A stretch of DNA of 64,000 bases from Hyphomicrobiales bacterium (GTDB lineage Bacteria; Pseudomonadota; Alphaproteobacteria; Rhizobiales; Rhizobiaceae): contig UCAG01000014.1 of the NCBI GenBank assembly GCA_900470285.1, positions 186,001 through 250,000 of the forward strand, read 5' to 3'. A program made the position numbers and the translations under genes. Below the pieces are notes generated by a model. The model was not told the DNA's origin, searched no databases, and saw nothing but the letters and a program-made list of their open reading frames with translations. Shown in pieces: positions 25,032 to 34,376 of the stretch; position 1 is the stretch's first letter, and each line of letters begins with the position of its first letter.

Positions 25032-26543
25032 ATGATTAAGGGAATTAAAAAGGCCCTGCTGCTGGGGGCTGCACTGGCTGTCAGTGTCGCGGGATCACCG
25101 GCACAGGCTCAGAAATCTGATCAGATTACTGTTGCGATTACCGAAGGTGTGACTGGCTATAATCCTTATGCGGATTCCGTTGTGCTGATCGGCTCGATCT
25201 GGTGTCAGATTTATGGCTGCCTGACGCGCTGGGATTTTGAACAGGCAAAATTCGTTCCGTTTCTGGCAGAGAGTCTTGAGCCTGAAGATGATCTGAACTG
25301 GATACTGACATTGCGTCCGGATCAGAAGCGTCATAACGGAGAGCCGGTTGTTATTGCAGATGTGATCCATTCGATGGAGCGCGCGCGTAACGACCCGCAG
25401 AGCATGTCGCAGGCCTCTGTCCAGTATATTAAAAATGTTGAAGCGCTTGATGATCTGCGTATGCGGATTACAACAACGCAAAAAATCTCCACGCTGCCGA
25501 ATTATCTGGCATTCATGCAAATCACATCCAAATCCATCTATGACAAATACGGCGCGCAGGAAGCTGATCGTCAGCATCCGATTGGTGCAGGCCCGTATAA
25601 ATTGGTGGAAGTCGGTATCGGCAGCCATATTGTGATTGAGCGCGTGGATGGCCATCCGATGGTCAGTGAGACAAATCCGAAGCGCATTCTTTACCGGATG
25701 ATGACCGAGCCGGAACAGCGTGTGACCGCGCTGGCCAATGGCGAAGTGCAGATTGCGCAGGGAATTCCGCCGCAGCTGATTAACCGCGTGCAGCAAATGT
25801 CGAATGCGACAGTTGAAATGGTCGATTCCGCAGAAGCTATGTTCATTGCCATGAGCCCTGAGACCAAGCCATGGGATGATGCACGGGTACGTAAAGCGGT
25901 ATGTCATGCAATCAACCGTGAGGGTATTGCCCGCGCTATTCTCGGTAATCAGGCAACCTTACTGAACGGACCGGTCGGTGCAGGCCAGCTTGGCTATGAT
26001 GCAGATTACAAAACACCGTTTGATTATAATCCGGAAAAAGCCAAGAGCTTGCTGGCAGAGGCTGGTGCAACCGGTGTTGCGGTTGATCTTTACACGCCGG
26101 TAGGACGCTATATTGCAGACCGTCAGATTACCGAGGCGATTATTCCGATGCTGGAAGAGGCGGGCTTTAAAGCAACGCTGAAGACACCGGAATGGGCAAC
26201 TCTGTGGACGAATGTACAGCGCGGCGACACACCATTCTATTATATGGGGCGTGGCAATATGCTGGATCCGTCCCCTGCGCTGGCGCAATATTTTGAAACC
26301 GGTGCATCACCGCGTCTGAAATATTCCAATGCGGAAGTCGATAAATTGCTGCAGGCCGAGCGTGAAGAATTTGACTTCACCAAACGGGTCTCCATGCTGA
26401 ATAAAGCCATGGTGACAATCACGGAAGACGCTCCGGCTTGTTTCCTCTGGCTGCACCGACTGGCATGGGGTGTTTCCAAAAGCATCGATTTCAAACCGAG
26501 CAAAGCCGACCGCGTGAACGGCTGGGAAATCCACCTGCGTTGA
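25032..26543 (+). CDS. ABC transporter substrate-binding protein, peptide/nickel class (family 5)
   Basis: A 503-residue periplasmic protein with a signal peptide ending AQAQK. The family-5 features are present: GYNPYADSVVLIGSIWCQIYG, LRPDQKRHNGEPVVIADV, RVRKAVCHAINREGIARAI and a C-terminal half rich in family blocks. Relatives bind oligopeptides, nickel, opines or glutathione. It lies immediately downstream of the TetR-controlled promoter and 179 bp before the permease genes. The ligand is not evident. Confidence 0.93.
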   Translation: MIKGIKKALLLGAALAVSVAGSPAQAQKSDQITVAITEGVTGYNPYADSVVLIGSIWCQIYGCLTRWDFEQAKFVPFLAESLEPEDDLNWILTLRPDQKRHNGEPVVIADVIHSMERARNDPQSMSQASVQYIKNVEALDDLRMRITTTQKISTLPNYLAFMQITSKSIYDKYGAQEADRQHPIGAGPYKLVEVGIGSHIVIERVDGHPMVSETNPKRILYRMMTEPEQRVTALANGEVQIAQGIPPQLINRVQQMSNATVEMVDSAEAMFIAMSPETKPWDDARVRKAVCHAINREGIARAILGNQATLLNGPVGAGQLGYDADYKTPFDYNPEKAKSLLAEAGATGVAVDLYTPVGRYIADRQITEAIIPMLEEAGFKATLKTPEWATLWTNVQRGDTPFYYMGRGNMLDPSPALAQYFETGASPRLKYSNAEVDKLLQAEREEFDFTKRVSMLNKAMVTITEDAPACFLWLHRLAWGVSKSIDFKPSKADRVNGWEIHLR

Positions 26544-26722
26544 TTTCCGATACAAGCTTTCTGAAGCCGGATAAGGGATATTCCTGTCCGGTTTCGGGAG
26601 CCTGCCGATCCGGTTGCACTGATCAGACTATGTACCCGTCTTTTTAATATTGCGTATGCCGCAGCCGGAAGTTTACTTCCGCTTTGCCGTGGCATGCTCC
26701 GGTCAATTTCCGAGGATTTTCC

Positions 26723-27727
26723 ATGTTGGGCTATACGCTGAAGCGCGTGTTGGGCACAATTCCTGTGCTCTTCATGGTGACACTTTTGATTTTTGTACTG
26801 ATAAAGCTCGCACCCGGCGATCCCGTGGATATGCTGGTCAGCGATGAGGTAACTGAAGAGATCCGGCAGAATATCCGTATTGCCTGGGGGCTCGATCAGC
26901 CTGTCTATATTCAGTATCTGACCTTTATCAAGAATGCACTGATGGGAGATCTGGGAGAATCCTTCCGCTATCGCGAACCTGTCATGGATCTCATTTTACA
27001 GCGTTTGCCGGCCAGTATTGAGCTTGCCATCTATTCCACACTGCTTGCCGTCATTCTGGGATTGCCGCTTGGTGTCTGGGCTGCCAGCAAGCCGAACTCC
27101 TTTGTCGATACGATCGGCTCAATCGGCGGATTTTTCGGTATCAGCCTGCCAAATTTCTGGCTGGGGATTCTCCTGATCCTGCTCTTCGCGGGCATGTTCA
27201 ATCTCCTGCCATCGGGCGGACGTGCAACATGGGGCATGGATGTTCCGGCTATTACAGGCTTCTTGACAATCGATGCACTGCTTGCAGGGCGTTGGGATGC
27301 GCTTTGGGATGCAGTGCGTCATCTGACATTGCCGGTTATCGTATTGGGCACCAATATGGCGGGCATCATCATGCAGATTACCCGTGCATCCGTGCTGGAA
27401 AATTTGCAGGAAGATTATGTCATGACCGCCCGCGCCAAGGGTATGTCAGCGCGTGTTGTTCTGTGGCGCCATGCTTTCCGCAATGCCCTGATTTCCGTTG
27501 TCACCATCATCGGGCTTGAATTCGGCACACTCATCAGCGGCGCGATCATTGTTGAGACGGTCTTCTCTTGGCCCGGCATCGGCTATCTGCTGCTGCAGGG
27601 CATAACTTTCCGCGATTTTCCGCTGATTACCGGCCTTGTCCTCGTCTACACCTCGCTTTTCGTTTTCATTAATCTCGTGATTGACATGATTTACACGATT
27701 GTCGATCCGCGTATCCGTCTGAGGTAA
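26723..27727 (+). CDS. ABC transporter permease (DppB-like)
   Basis: A 334-residue permease. It has LIKLAPGDPVDML near the N terminus, the family signature WGLDQPVYIQYLTFIKN, and the coupling loop VMTARAKGMSARVVLWRHAFRNAL. ATG 26723 follows GAGGA. An upstream in-frame ATG at 26684 is unlikely. Forms the membrane pore with the product of 27733. Confidence 0.94.
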   Translation: MLGYTLKRVLGTIPVLFMVTLLIFVLIKLAPGDPVDMLVSDEVTEEIRQNIRIAWGLDQPVYIQYLTFIKNALMGDLGESFRYREPVMDLILQRLPASIELAIYSTLLAVILGLPLGVWAASKPNSFVDTIGSIGGFFGISLPNFWLGILLILLFAGMFNLLPSGGRATWGMDVPAITGFLTIDALLAGRWDALWDAVRHLTLPVIVLGTNMAGIIMQITRASVLENLQEDYVMTARAKGMSARVVLWRHAFRNALISVVTIIGLEFGTLISGAIIVETVFSWPGIGYLLLQGITFRDFPLITGLVLVYTSLFVFINLVIDMIYTIVDPRIRLR

Positions 27728-27732
27728 TGCCG

Positions 27733-28587
27733 ATGACTTTCCGCTTCAGTACAGAAAAACTCACAGAGATTGTCAGAACACCGCAAGCTGTTTTTGGTCT
27801 GGGTGTTGTCAGCCTGTTGTTGATCGCCAGCCTCTTTGCCCCTTTGCTGGCACCGTTTGATCCGAACAAGCAGGATCTGATGCTGGCTTTGATGCCACCG
27901 CAGCCGACCGGCCCGCATTTTCTCGGTACGGATCATGTCGGACGGGATCTGTTGAGCCGCATCATTTACGGCTCACGCGTATCGCTGATTATTGCTGTTG
28001 CCGTGGTTATTTTCTCCGGTCTGGTTGGTGTCACACTCGGTGTGGTTTCCGGCTATTACGGCGGTCGTGTTGACTCTGTCATTCAGAAATTTCTGGAGGT
28101 CGTCTGGGCTTTCCCGCCCTTGCTGCTGGCGATTTCCATTGTCGCTTTCCTTGGCCAGAGCCTGGGCATTCTGATTATCGCACTCGCCTCACAACGCTGG
28201 ATTCCCTATTGCCGTCTGGCACGCGCCGAGGCGCTGAGCTTGCGCGAACGGGATTTTGTTGTGGCCGCTAGGTCTCTCGGTGCGCGGGACGGTCACATCC
28301 TGTGGAAACATATTCTGCCTAATCTCATCCAGTCATCCCTGATTGTCGGTACTTTCGCCATGGCGACAGCGATTATTGCTGAATCAAGTCTCAGTTTTCT
28401 GGGGTTGGGTGTACCTGCATCAACACCGACATGGGGCGGAATGCTGGCGGATGCGCGCTCTTACATCAGCACATCCTGGTGGATGGCATTCTTCCCCGGC
28501 CTTTGCATCTTCACCACGGTGCTGGCCATCAATCTGCTTGGTGATGTTCTCAGAACGCATTTTGATCCTCGTCTGAGCACGAGATGA
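27733..28587 (+). CDS. ABC transporter permease (DppC-like)
   Basis: A 284-residue permease with the DppC signature LGTDHVGRDLLSRIIYGSRVS and the coupling loop VVAARSLGARDGHILWKHILPN. Starts at 27727 or 27733. The latter has GAGG at suitable distance and is preferred. It is followed by two RidA genes rather than directly by the ATPase gene, which is unusual. Confidence 0.94.
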   Translation: MTFRFSTEKLTEIVRTPQAVFGLGVVSLLLIASLFAPLLAPFDPNKQDLMLALMPPQPTGPHFLGTDHVGRDLLSRIIYGSRVSLIIAVAVVIFSGLVGVTLGVVSGYYGGRVDSVIQKFLEVVWAFPPLLLAISIVAFLGQSLGILIIALASQRWIPYCRLARAEALSLRERDFVVAARSLGARDGHILWKHILPNLIQSSLIVGTFAMATAIIAESSLSFLGLGVPASTPTWGGMLADARSYISTSWWMAFFPGLCIFTTVLAINLLGDVLRTHFDPRLSTR

Positions 28588-28640
28588 TCTGAACTTCGTT
28601 ATCCAAAAATTCTGCAACTTAAAAAGAAGGAACAACTACT

Positions 28641-29000
28641 TTGGTCGAACGTATTGAAATCTCAAAGACTGATGGCGCTCTGAAAAGCATGGCCGTTGTT
28701 CATAATGATATGGTGTTTTTGTCCGGTGTGCATGCAACCGACACAAGCGGTGATATTAAAGAGCAGACGAGAGAAGTGCTGCAGAAGATCGACCGGCTTT
28801 TGGAAACCGCAGGCTCCGATCACAAATCCATTTTCGTTGTTCATATCTGGCTGAAAGATATGCGCTATTTCGGTGCCATGAATTCTGTGTGGAATGAATG
28901 GGCTGACCCTGCCAACCCGCCGGCACGTACCTGCGTCAGCGGAGAACTCTACCGTTCCGATGTGCTCGTGGAAGCTGTTGTGATTGCTTATCGCAGCTGA
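28641..29000 (+). CDS. RidA/YjgF family protein (first of tandem pair)
   Basis: A 119-residue RidA-fold protein starting at TTG 28641 behind GAAGGA. It has VFLSGVHATDTSGDIKEQTREVL and the closing CVSGELYRSDVLVEAVVIAY, where canonical RidA has an Arg in a similar place for deaminase activity (here no clear RIEI motif). RidA proteins hydrolyse reactive enamines/imines. It has a second paralogue 40 bp downstream. Both lie within an ABC import operon, so they probably act on the imported nitrogen compound or its products. Confidence 0.85.
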   Translation: MVERIEISKTDGALKSMAVVHNDMVFLSGVHATDTSGDIKEQTREVLQKIDRLLETAGSDHKSIFVVHIWLKDMRYFGAMNSVWNEWADPANPPARTCVSGELYRSDVLVEAVVIAYRS

Positions 29001-29040
29001 AACGCAGACCGAACTCAAGCCTTAAGAACTGGAGAACCCT

Positions 29041-29403
29041 ATGGAACTGAGAGAGCTTGGCCGGATCGACGGAGCAGGACATCAGCCGAGAATATGTCTC
29101 GGAAAAGCATCCGACAAACTGGCTTCGGTCTGCCTGACAGCACCGGATAAAGGGGGAGATGTCAAAGACCAGTCTTTGCAGATCCTGAATATTATTGATG
29201 ATTATTTTCAGAGTGTCGGATCATCGCGCAAAGACATTTTGATGGTGCAGGTCTGGCTGTTCGATATCAGCGAATATGACGCTTTTTGCGAAGTGTGGAA
29301 TGACTGGATTGATCCTGAAGGTGTTCCGGCATTGTCGGTTGTAACGGGACATGCGGCACGACGTGACTGCGCTGTGGAAATTCGCGCTTACGCCGCTTGC
29401 TGA
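29041..29403 (+). CDS. RidA/YjgF family protein (second of tandem pair)
   Basis: A 120-residue paralogue of the preceding protein, with KGGDVKDQSLQILNIIDDYF, MVQVWLFDISEYDAFCEVWNDW and GHAARRDCAVEIRAYAAC. The end AVEIRAYAA resembles the RidA C terminus. The two copies differ clearly in sequence, so they may form a heterotrimer or have separate substrates. Followed 30 bp later by the ATPase gene. Confidence 0.85.
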   Translation: MELRELGRIDGAGHQPRICLGKASDKLASVCLTAPDKGGDVKDQSLQILNIIDDYFQSVGSSRKDILMVQVWLFDISEYDAFCEVWNDWIDPEGVPALSVVTGHAARRDCAVEIRAYAAC

Positions 29404-29433
29404 GACCATAAAGCCTGTTTGCCGGAGATTATG

Positions 29434-31194
29434 ATGACCGAAAAATTGCTCGAAATTTCTGACCTCGCTGTAAAGTTTAAGGGCATGGATGCCACAACTT
29501 TTGCTGTGAAAGGCATAGACCTTGCCATCGGGCGCGGGGAGATCGTGGCGCTGGTCGGTGAGTCCGGCTCCGGCAAATCGGTAACGGCCAAGTCGGTGAT
29601 GCGGCTGGTCGGATTTATGGGCGGCACAATCACCGGCGGGCAGGCGCTGCTCTATGACAAAGCGGGACAGAGTGTTGATCTCTACGCGATGGAAGAAAAG
29701 CAGGTGCAGACGCTGCGTGGTGATCGCATTGCTATGATCTTTCAGGAGCCGATGACATCGCTTAATCCGGTTCTGACGATTGAGGCGCAACTGGCCGAAG
29801 TTGTTATCAGGCACCGGCAGGTGAGTAAAGCTGAGGCGGGGCGTCTTGCATTGGAGGCGCTTAATCAGGTGCGCATTCCGGAAGCCGAGCGACGGTTGAA
29901 GCAATATCCCCATGAGCTGTCAGGCGGTATGCGCCAGCGTGTGATGATCGCCATGGCCATTTTGTGCAAGCCGGATTTGCTGATTGCTGATGAACCGACG
30001 ACAGCACTGGATGTGACTGTGCAGGCGGAAATTCTGGCTCTGCTGAAAACTATTCAGCAGGAAACCGGCATGGCCATTCTGCTGATTACCCATGATATGG
30101 GGATCGTGGCCGAGATCGCCGACAAGGTTGTGGTGATGCTGAACGGAGCAATTGTTGAAAGGGGGGAGGTTCACGCTGTTTTCAACAATCCGCAGCATGA
30201 ATATACCCGCCGCTTGCTGGATGCCGCGCCTAAACTTGGCGAAATGCGCGGTAATGATGCCGTTGCCGTTGAGAATACATCGGATGCTGTACTAAGTGTG
30301 CGCAACCTCGTGACACGGTTTTCTGTGCGTCAGGGCATGTTTCAGCGCGTTGTTGCCAATGTTCATGCAGTGGAGAATGTCTCCTTTGAGCTGCGGGAAA
30401 AAGAAACTTTATCACTGGTTGGCGAAAGCGGTTGCGGTAAATCCACGACCGGCAAAGCAATCATGCAACTGATACAGGCCAATAGCGGTGAAATATGGCT
30501 GCAGGGGCGTAAACTGGGAGATATGAATGCCTCGGATATGCGGGAAACTCGCAAACGTATCCAGATGGTTTTTCAGGATCCTTATGCGTCTTTGAACCCG
30601 CGTATGACAGTTGCGCAGATTGTTGCGGAACCGTTGCATATTCATGGTATGGGAACTGCCGCTGAAATACAGGCACGGGTTTTGCAATTGCTGGACAGGG
30701 TGGGGCTGACAAAAGCACAGGCAGACCGCTATCCGCATCAGTTTTCCGGTGGTCAGCGGCAGCGTATCTGCATTGCCCGCGCATTGGCTCTGAACCCGAA
30801 AGTCATTATTGCCGATGAGCCGGTTTCCGCTCTGGATGTGTCCATTCAGGCGCAAATTCTGGACTTGCTGGAGGAAATTCAGGAGGAGTATGCCATTTCC
30901 ATCCTTTTCATTTCCCATGATATGGCGGTAGTTGAAAAAGTCAGTGATCGCATCGCGGTCATGTATCTGGGGGAGATTATCGAGATCGGCCCGCGTGATG
31001 CTGTCTTGAGTTCACCTGCACACCCATATACACGACGCTTGCTGGATGCGGTGCCGATTGTGCATCCGGAGAAGCGTCATGAGCGCAAGCTTTTGTCCCG
31101 TGAACTCAAAAGCCCGATCCGTCCGGTTGGCTATCAGCATGAGGCAATTCCGCTGAAGAGCGTCGGCTTTGAACATTACGCACGTATCAGCTGA
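29434..31194 (+). CDS. Fused dual ATP-binding protein of peptide-type ABC transporter (DppD-DppF/GsiA-like)
   Basis: About 586 residues with two complete ATPase domains. Domain 1 has [20 protein letters not shown] and [12 protein letters not shown]. Domain 2 has [20 protein letters not shown] and [11 protein letters not shown]. Each half ends with the oligopeptide-type C-terminal motif ([10 protein letters not shown] and [10 protein letters not shown]). GsiA-like fusions serve glutathione and related importers. ATG 29434 or 29431 follows CGGAG. The TTG at 29419 is less likely. Confidence 0.94.
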   Translation: MTEKLLEISDLAVKFKGMDATTFAVKGIDLAIGRGEIVALVGESGSGKSVTAKSVMRLVGFMGGTITGGQALLYDKAGQSVDLYAMEEKQVQTLRGDRIAMIFQEPMTSLNPVLTIEAQLAEVVIRHRQVSKAEAGRLALEALNQVRIPEAERRLKQYPHELSGGMRQRVMIAMAILCKPDLLIADEPTTALDVTVQAEILALLKTIQQETGMAILLITHDMGIVAEIADKVVVMLNGAIVERGEVHAVFNNPQHEYTRRLLDAAPKLGEMRGNDAVAVENTSDAVLSVRNLVTRFSVRQGMFQRVVANVHAVENVSFELREKETLSLVGESGCGKSTTGKAIMQLIQANSGEIWLQGRKLGDMNASDMRETRKRIQMVFQDPYASLNPRMTVAQIVAEPLHIHGMGTAAEIQARVLQLLDRVGLTKAQADRYPHQFSGGQRQRICIARALALNPKVIIADEPVSALDVSIQAQILDLLEEIQEEYAISILFISHDMAVVEKVSDRIAVMYLGEIIEIGPRDAVLSSPAHPYTRRLLDAVPIVHPEKRHERKLLSRELKSPIRPVGYQHEAIPLKSVGFEHYARIS

Positions 31195-31216
31195 CATATA
31201 AGACAAGATTCCGGTA

Positions 31217-31267
31217 AAGCAGGCAGTTTTTCAGGGCGCTATGAGCGGGGTGCGTGGCTGCCTGCTT
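31217..31267. repeat. Inverted repeat between ATPase and MFS genes
   Basis: AAGCAGGCAG (31217-31226) is the exact reverse complement of CTGCCTGCTT (31258-31267), with 31 nt between. It may form a long-loop hairpin or be a two-site operator ahead of the MFS gene. No function is established. Confidence 0.35.
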
Positions 31268-31307
31268 CACTATGCCTGCAGGCAAAACGATCAGGAGAAA
31301 GACGAAT

Positions 31308-32510
31308 ATGAAGGGAGGCAGAAATTATATTTTCCTGATGGCTGTTATTGTTGTGGCACTTAATCTCCGGCCTTTTATTGCGGCTATCGGCCCTCTCGCA
31401 GAAGATATCAGTCACGCAACCGGACTGAGCCATCACGGTATGGCGCTGCTGACACTGATACCTATGGCGCTGATGGGCTGTGTAGCATTTGCCGGTCCCG
31501 CATTGTTACGCACGGGTGAGATGCGCGGCATTCTTCTTGCGGCGCTGACCTGTATCACTGTCGGTACTTTGATGCGGCTGACTGTAACCACAGGGCCTGC
31601 ATTGCTGATGACCGCAGCAATTATCGGCCTTGGCGTTGCGGCGGTGCAGGCGCTTTTTCCTGCAATTATCAAGCAGCGTTTTCCCGAGCATTTCGCCAAT
31701 ATTATGGGGTTATATTCCGCTATGCTACTGGCAGGCGGCGCGCTTGGCGCGCAATTGTCACCTGTTATTGTGCAGCTGACCGGAACATGGCAGGCAGGCT
31801 TAGGTTATTTTGCAATCCTGGGACTTCTTGCAACTGTTCTGGTATGGGCGGTACTTCCTGCTTCTTCCTCAGTTCAGACCGGTAAAAGCCTGACAAAATT
31901 GTTCTCTCGTCCACGGACATGGTTGCTGATGATTGCATTCGGGCTGGTGAATGGCGGCTATTCATCCGTCATAGCCTGGCTTGCGCCTTATTATCAGGAA
32001 GCGGGGTGGAGTGTTACGGCAAGCGGTAGTCTGCTTGCCGTCATGGCGCTGTGTCAGGCTGTTTCTGCTCTGATTATGCCTGCTTTGGTGCACGGCAACA
32101 GCCGAGATCGCAGACCATGGCTGTGGCTGGCGCTGGCGATGCAGTTTACAGGATTTGCCGGTTTTGCTTTCGCACCTGCAAGTGCCCCGTTTCTTTATGT
32201 TGCGCTTGTCGGTGCCGGACTGGGGGGCTGTTTTTCACTGCTGCTGGTGGTGGCTCTGGAGCACATTCCTGACCCGTTACAGGCCGGAGCGCTTTCCGCA
32301 GTCATGCAGGGCGGGGGCTTTTTGCTGGCAGCCCTGCCGCCTTTGATTGTTTCCGTGCTTCATGAGCAGACCGGAAGTTTTGCTGCGGGCTGGAAATGGC
32401 ACATGGTCAGCATTGCTATTGCGGCAATCCTGACCAGGCGTCTTGATCCTGAAACTTACAGTCCCGCTATGTTGTTGCTGACTGAGCCCGTGAATGCATC
32501 GGATCTGTAA
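31308..32510 (+). CDS. MFS transporter, CynX/NimT (cyanate/nitroimidazole) family
   Basis: About 400 residues with roughly twelve transmembrane helices. The N-terminal VALNLRPFIAAIGPLAEDI (an Arg in the first helix) is typical of CynX/NimT proteins. These move small organic anions or export drugs such as 2-nitroimidazole. ATG 31308 follows CAGGAGAAAG. An in-frame GTG at 31254 would add 18 residues. It lies in the same direction as the peptide-type operon and converges on the phosphoribosyltransferase gene 9 bp away. Confidence 0.88.
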   Translation: MKGGRNYIFLMAVIVVALNLRPFIAAIGPLAEDISHATGLSHHGMALLTLIPMALMGCVAFAGPALLRTGEMRGILLAALTCITVGTLMRLTVTTGPALLMTAAIIGLGVAAVQALFPAIIKQRFPEHFANIMGLYSAMLLAGGALGAQLSPVIVQLTGTWQAGLGYFAILGLLATVLVWAVLPASSSVQTGKSLTKLFSRPRTWLLMIAFGLVNGGYSSVIAWLAPYYQEAGWSVTASGSLLAVMALCQAVSALIMPALVHGNSRDRRPWLWLALAMQFTGFAGFAFAPASAPFLYVALVGAGLGGCFSLLLVVALEHIPDPLQAGALSAVMQGGGFLLAALPPLIVSVLHEQTGSFAAGWKWHMVSIAIAAILTRRLDPETYSPAMLLLTEPVNASDL

Positions 32511-32519
32511 ACGGCCTTG

Positions 32520-33203
32520 TCAGGCGGCGATTATCCAACCGCCGTTGTCACCATGCTTCAGCATCGGTGTGGTGAAGCAGCCGCGTGTCATCTCGGAAAA
32601 TTCAGTGCCGAGTTGCTCAAGCGGGGCACGCCAGCGCTGGGTTTGCAGCATTGCCGCACCGATAACCACCGGTTTGAGTGCACGGGAATTCAGCAGATTG
32701 AGCGCAGCCACAATCGAGGTGCCGCTGGAGATCACATCATCGACCAGAGCAATGCGGTGGCCATCAAGCAGCGGCAGCATACGCGGGTCAATATAGAGCC
32801 GCTTGATCTGATCCGGTGTGGTAATGGAAGACAGCGGCACCGACAGTTCTTCCTCATACCAGAATTTGCGCGAAGTCCCTAAAGGCACATAGCGGCTATG
32901 GCCGAGTTTGCGCGCTACTTCACTGGCAAGGGTCAGACCCAGTGTCGGCAGACCGACAATCACATCCGGCTCAAAGACCTTTAGCTTGGCAGCCAGATCA
33001 TCAGACAAAGCATCAACCACATCAAAGGCCGCCTGATTGACGATCAGGGATGCCAGCGCATGTTGTTTATCCGAGAGCGGGCGGATCGGCAGTTGCAGCT
33101 GACGGCCGTCATCCAGCGTGGCCGGAAAGAAGTTTTCGTGCACGCCCTGCACATCAAATGTTTCAGGCGCATAGAGTTTTTGCCAGAATTCATGCGGTTG
33201 CAT
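32520..33203 (-). CDS. Phosphoribosyltransferase (purine PRTase-like)
   Basis: A 227-residue protein. The PRPP-binding loop RIALVDDVISSGTSIVAAL is clear, and VIVGLPTLGLTLASEVARKLG matches the PRTase core. The N-terminal hood region is not a standard Apt or Hpt. It is the last gene of a purine-salvage-like operon and would turn a free base plus PRPP into a nucleotide. The base specificity is unproven. Start 33203 (or 33206) has GGGAGA upstream and overlaps the M20 gene end by 14 nt. Confidence 0.85.
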   Translation of the reverse strand: MQPHEFWQKLYAPETFDVQGVHENFFPATLDDGRQLQLPIRPLSDKQHALASLIVNQAAFDVVDALSDDLAAKLKVFEPDVIVGLPTLGLTLASEVARKLGHSRYVPLGTSRKFWYEEELSVPLSSITTPDQIKRLYIDPRMLPLLDGHRIALVDDVISSGTSIVAALNLLNSRALKPVVIGAAMLQTQRWRAPLEQLGTEFSEMTRGCFTTPMLKHGDNGGWIIAA

Positions 33204-34371
33204 CATGGTCTCCCGACAATTCCTGTTCGACAAGGCGTGTCCAGAAACGTACGCCGTGTTCAATGGCATCGTCATTGAAATCATAGGCAGTATTGTGGTG
33301 CAGGGCACCGTCTATAGCAGGGCCATTGCCGAGCCAGACATAGCAACCCGGTGCTTCACCGGCGAAGAAGGCGAAATCATCGCCCGCAGTGGAAGGCGGG
33401 AAGCTGGTGCGCACTTTGCTGCCAAACACATCCTGTGCGGCACGCAATGCACGGGCTGTGGCATCGGCATCGTTGACAACCGGCGGGATGCGACGGATGA
33501 AATCATACTCGGCAGCAATGCCATACATCATCGCAGTGCCCTGTGCGAGGCGGCCGATTTCTTGTTCAAGCTGGTCACGGACATGCGGGGTATAAGCACG
33601 GGCTGTGCCGCCGATTTCCACAATATCCGGAATAACATTGAGCGCCTTCGGATCACCTGCCTGCAAGGAGCAGGCGCTGACGACAGCCGGTTGCAACGGA
33701 TCGACCACGCGGCCGATAATCGTCTGCAATGAGGCGATGAAAGTTGCGGCTGCCGTGACCGGATCTTTGCCGAGATGTGGCTTGGCACCATGGGTGCCAG
33801 TACCGCGGAAAGTCACACGCCAGCTGTCGGAAGAGGCAAGCTGCGGGCCTTCAACCACAGCGATTTCATCAGGATCAAGACCCGGCATATTATGCAGGCC
33901 ATAGACCGCATCGCACGGGAACAGATTGAACAGTCCTTCTTCAACCATGCGCTTGGCGCCACCACGCCCTTCTTCTGCAGGCTGGAAGATGAAATGCACA
34001 GTGCCGGAGAAATTACGGCTTTTGGCAAGCGCACGGGCTGCACCCAGCAGAAGCGTGGTGTGGCCATCATGACCGCAGGCATGCATTTTACCGGCGAATT
34101 TTGATTTATAAGGACGATCTGCCATTTCCGGCATGGCCAGCGCATCCATATCTGCGCGCAGACCAATGGTACGGGTGCCGTTACCGATCTGCAAAGTGCC
34201 GACCACGCCAGTGCCGCCAAGACCGCGATGAATGGTGATACCTGCCTCCTCCAGAAGTTTGGCAACAATATCCGAGGTGCGCTCTTCTTCAAAACCGAGT
34301 TCAGGATGCGCATGCAGATCGCGGCGCAACTCGGTCAGAAAAGCAATATCGTCGAGGATAGGATCAGTCAT
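33190..34371 (-). CDS. M20-family amidohydrolase (hippurate hydrolase/aminoacylase-like)
   Basis: A 393-residue M20D-type metallohydrolase. GLRADMDALAM, KMHACGHDGHTT and QPAEEGRGGAKRM give the metal ligands and catalytic Glu, and the dimerisation domain occupies about 180-290. Such enzymes cut N-acyl amino acids, hippurate or related amides. Its place between adenine deaminase and a phosphoribosyltransferase suggests a substrate linked to modified purines, but this is inference. Confidence 0.92.
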   Translation of the reverse strand: MTDPILDDIAFLTELRRDLHAHPELGFEEERTSDIVAKLLEEAGITIHRGLGGTGVVGTLQIGNGTRTIGLRADMDALAMPEMADRPYKSKFAGKMHACGHDGHTTLLLGAARALAKSRNFSGTVHFIFQPAEEGRGGAKRMVEEGLFNLFPCDAVYGLHNMPGLDPDEIAVVEGPQLASSDSWRVTFRGTGTHGAKPHLGKDPVTAAATFIASLQTIIGRVVDPLQPAVVSACSLQAGDPKALNVIPDIVEIGGTARAYTPHVRDQLEQEIGRLAQGTAMMYGIAAEYDFIRRIPPVVNDADATARALRAAQDVFGSKVRTSFPPSTAGDDFAFFAGEAPGCYVWLGNGPAIDGALHHNTAYDFNDDAIEHGVRFWTRLVEQELSGDHDATA

Positions 34372-34376
34372 AGGTA

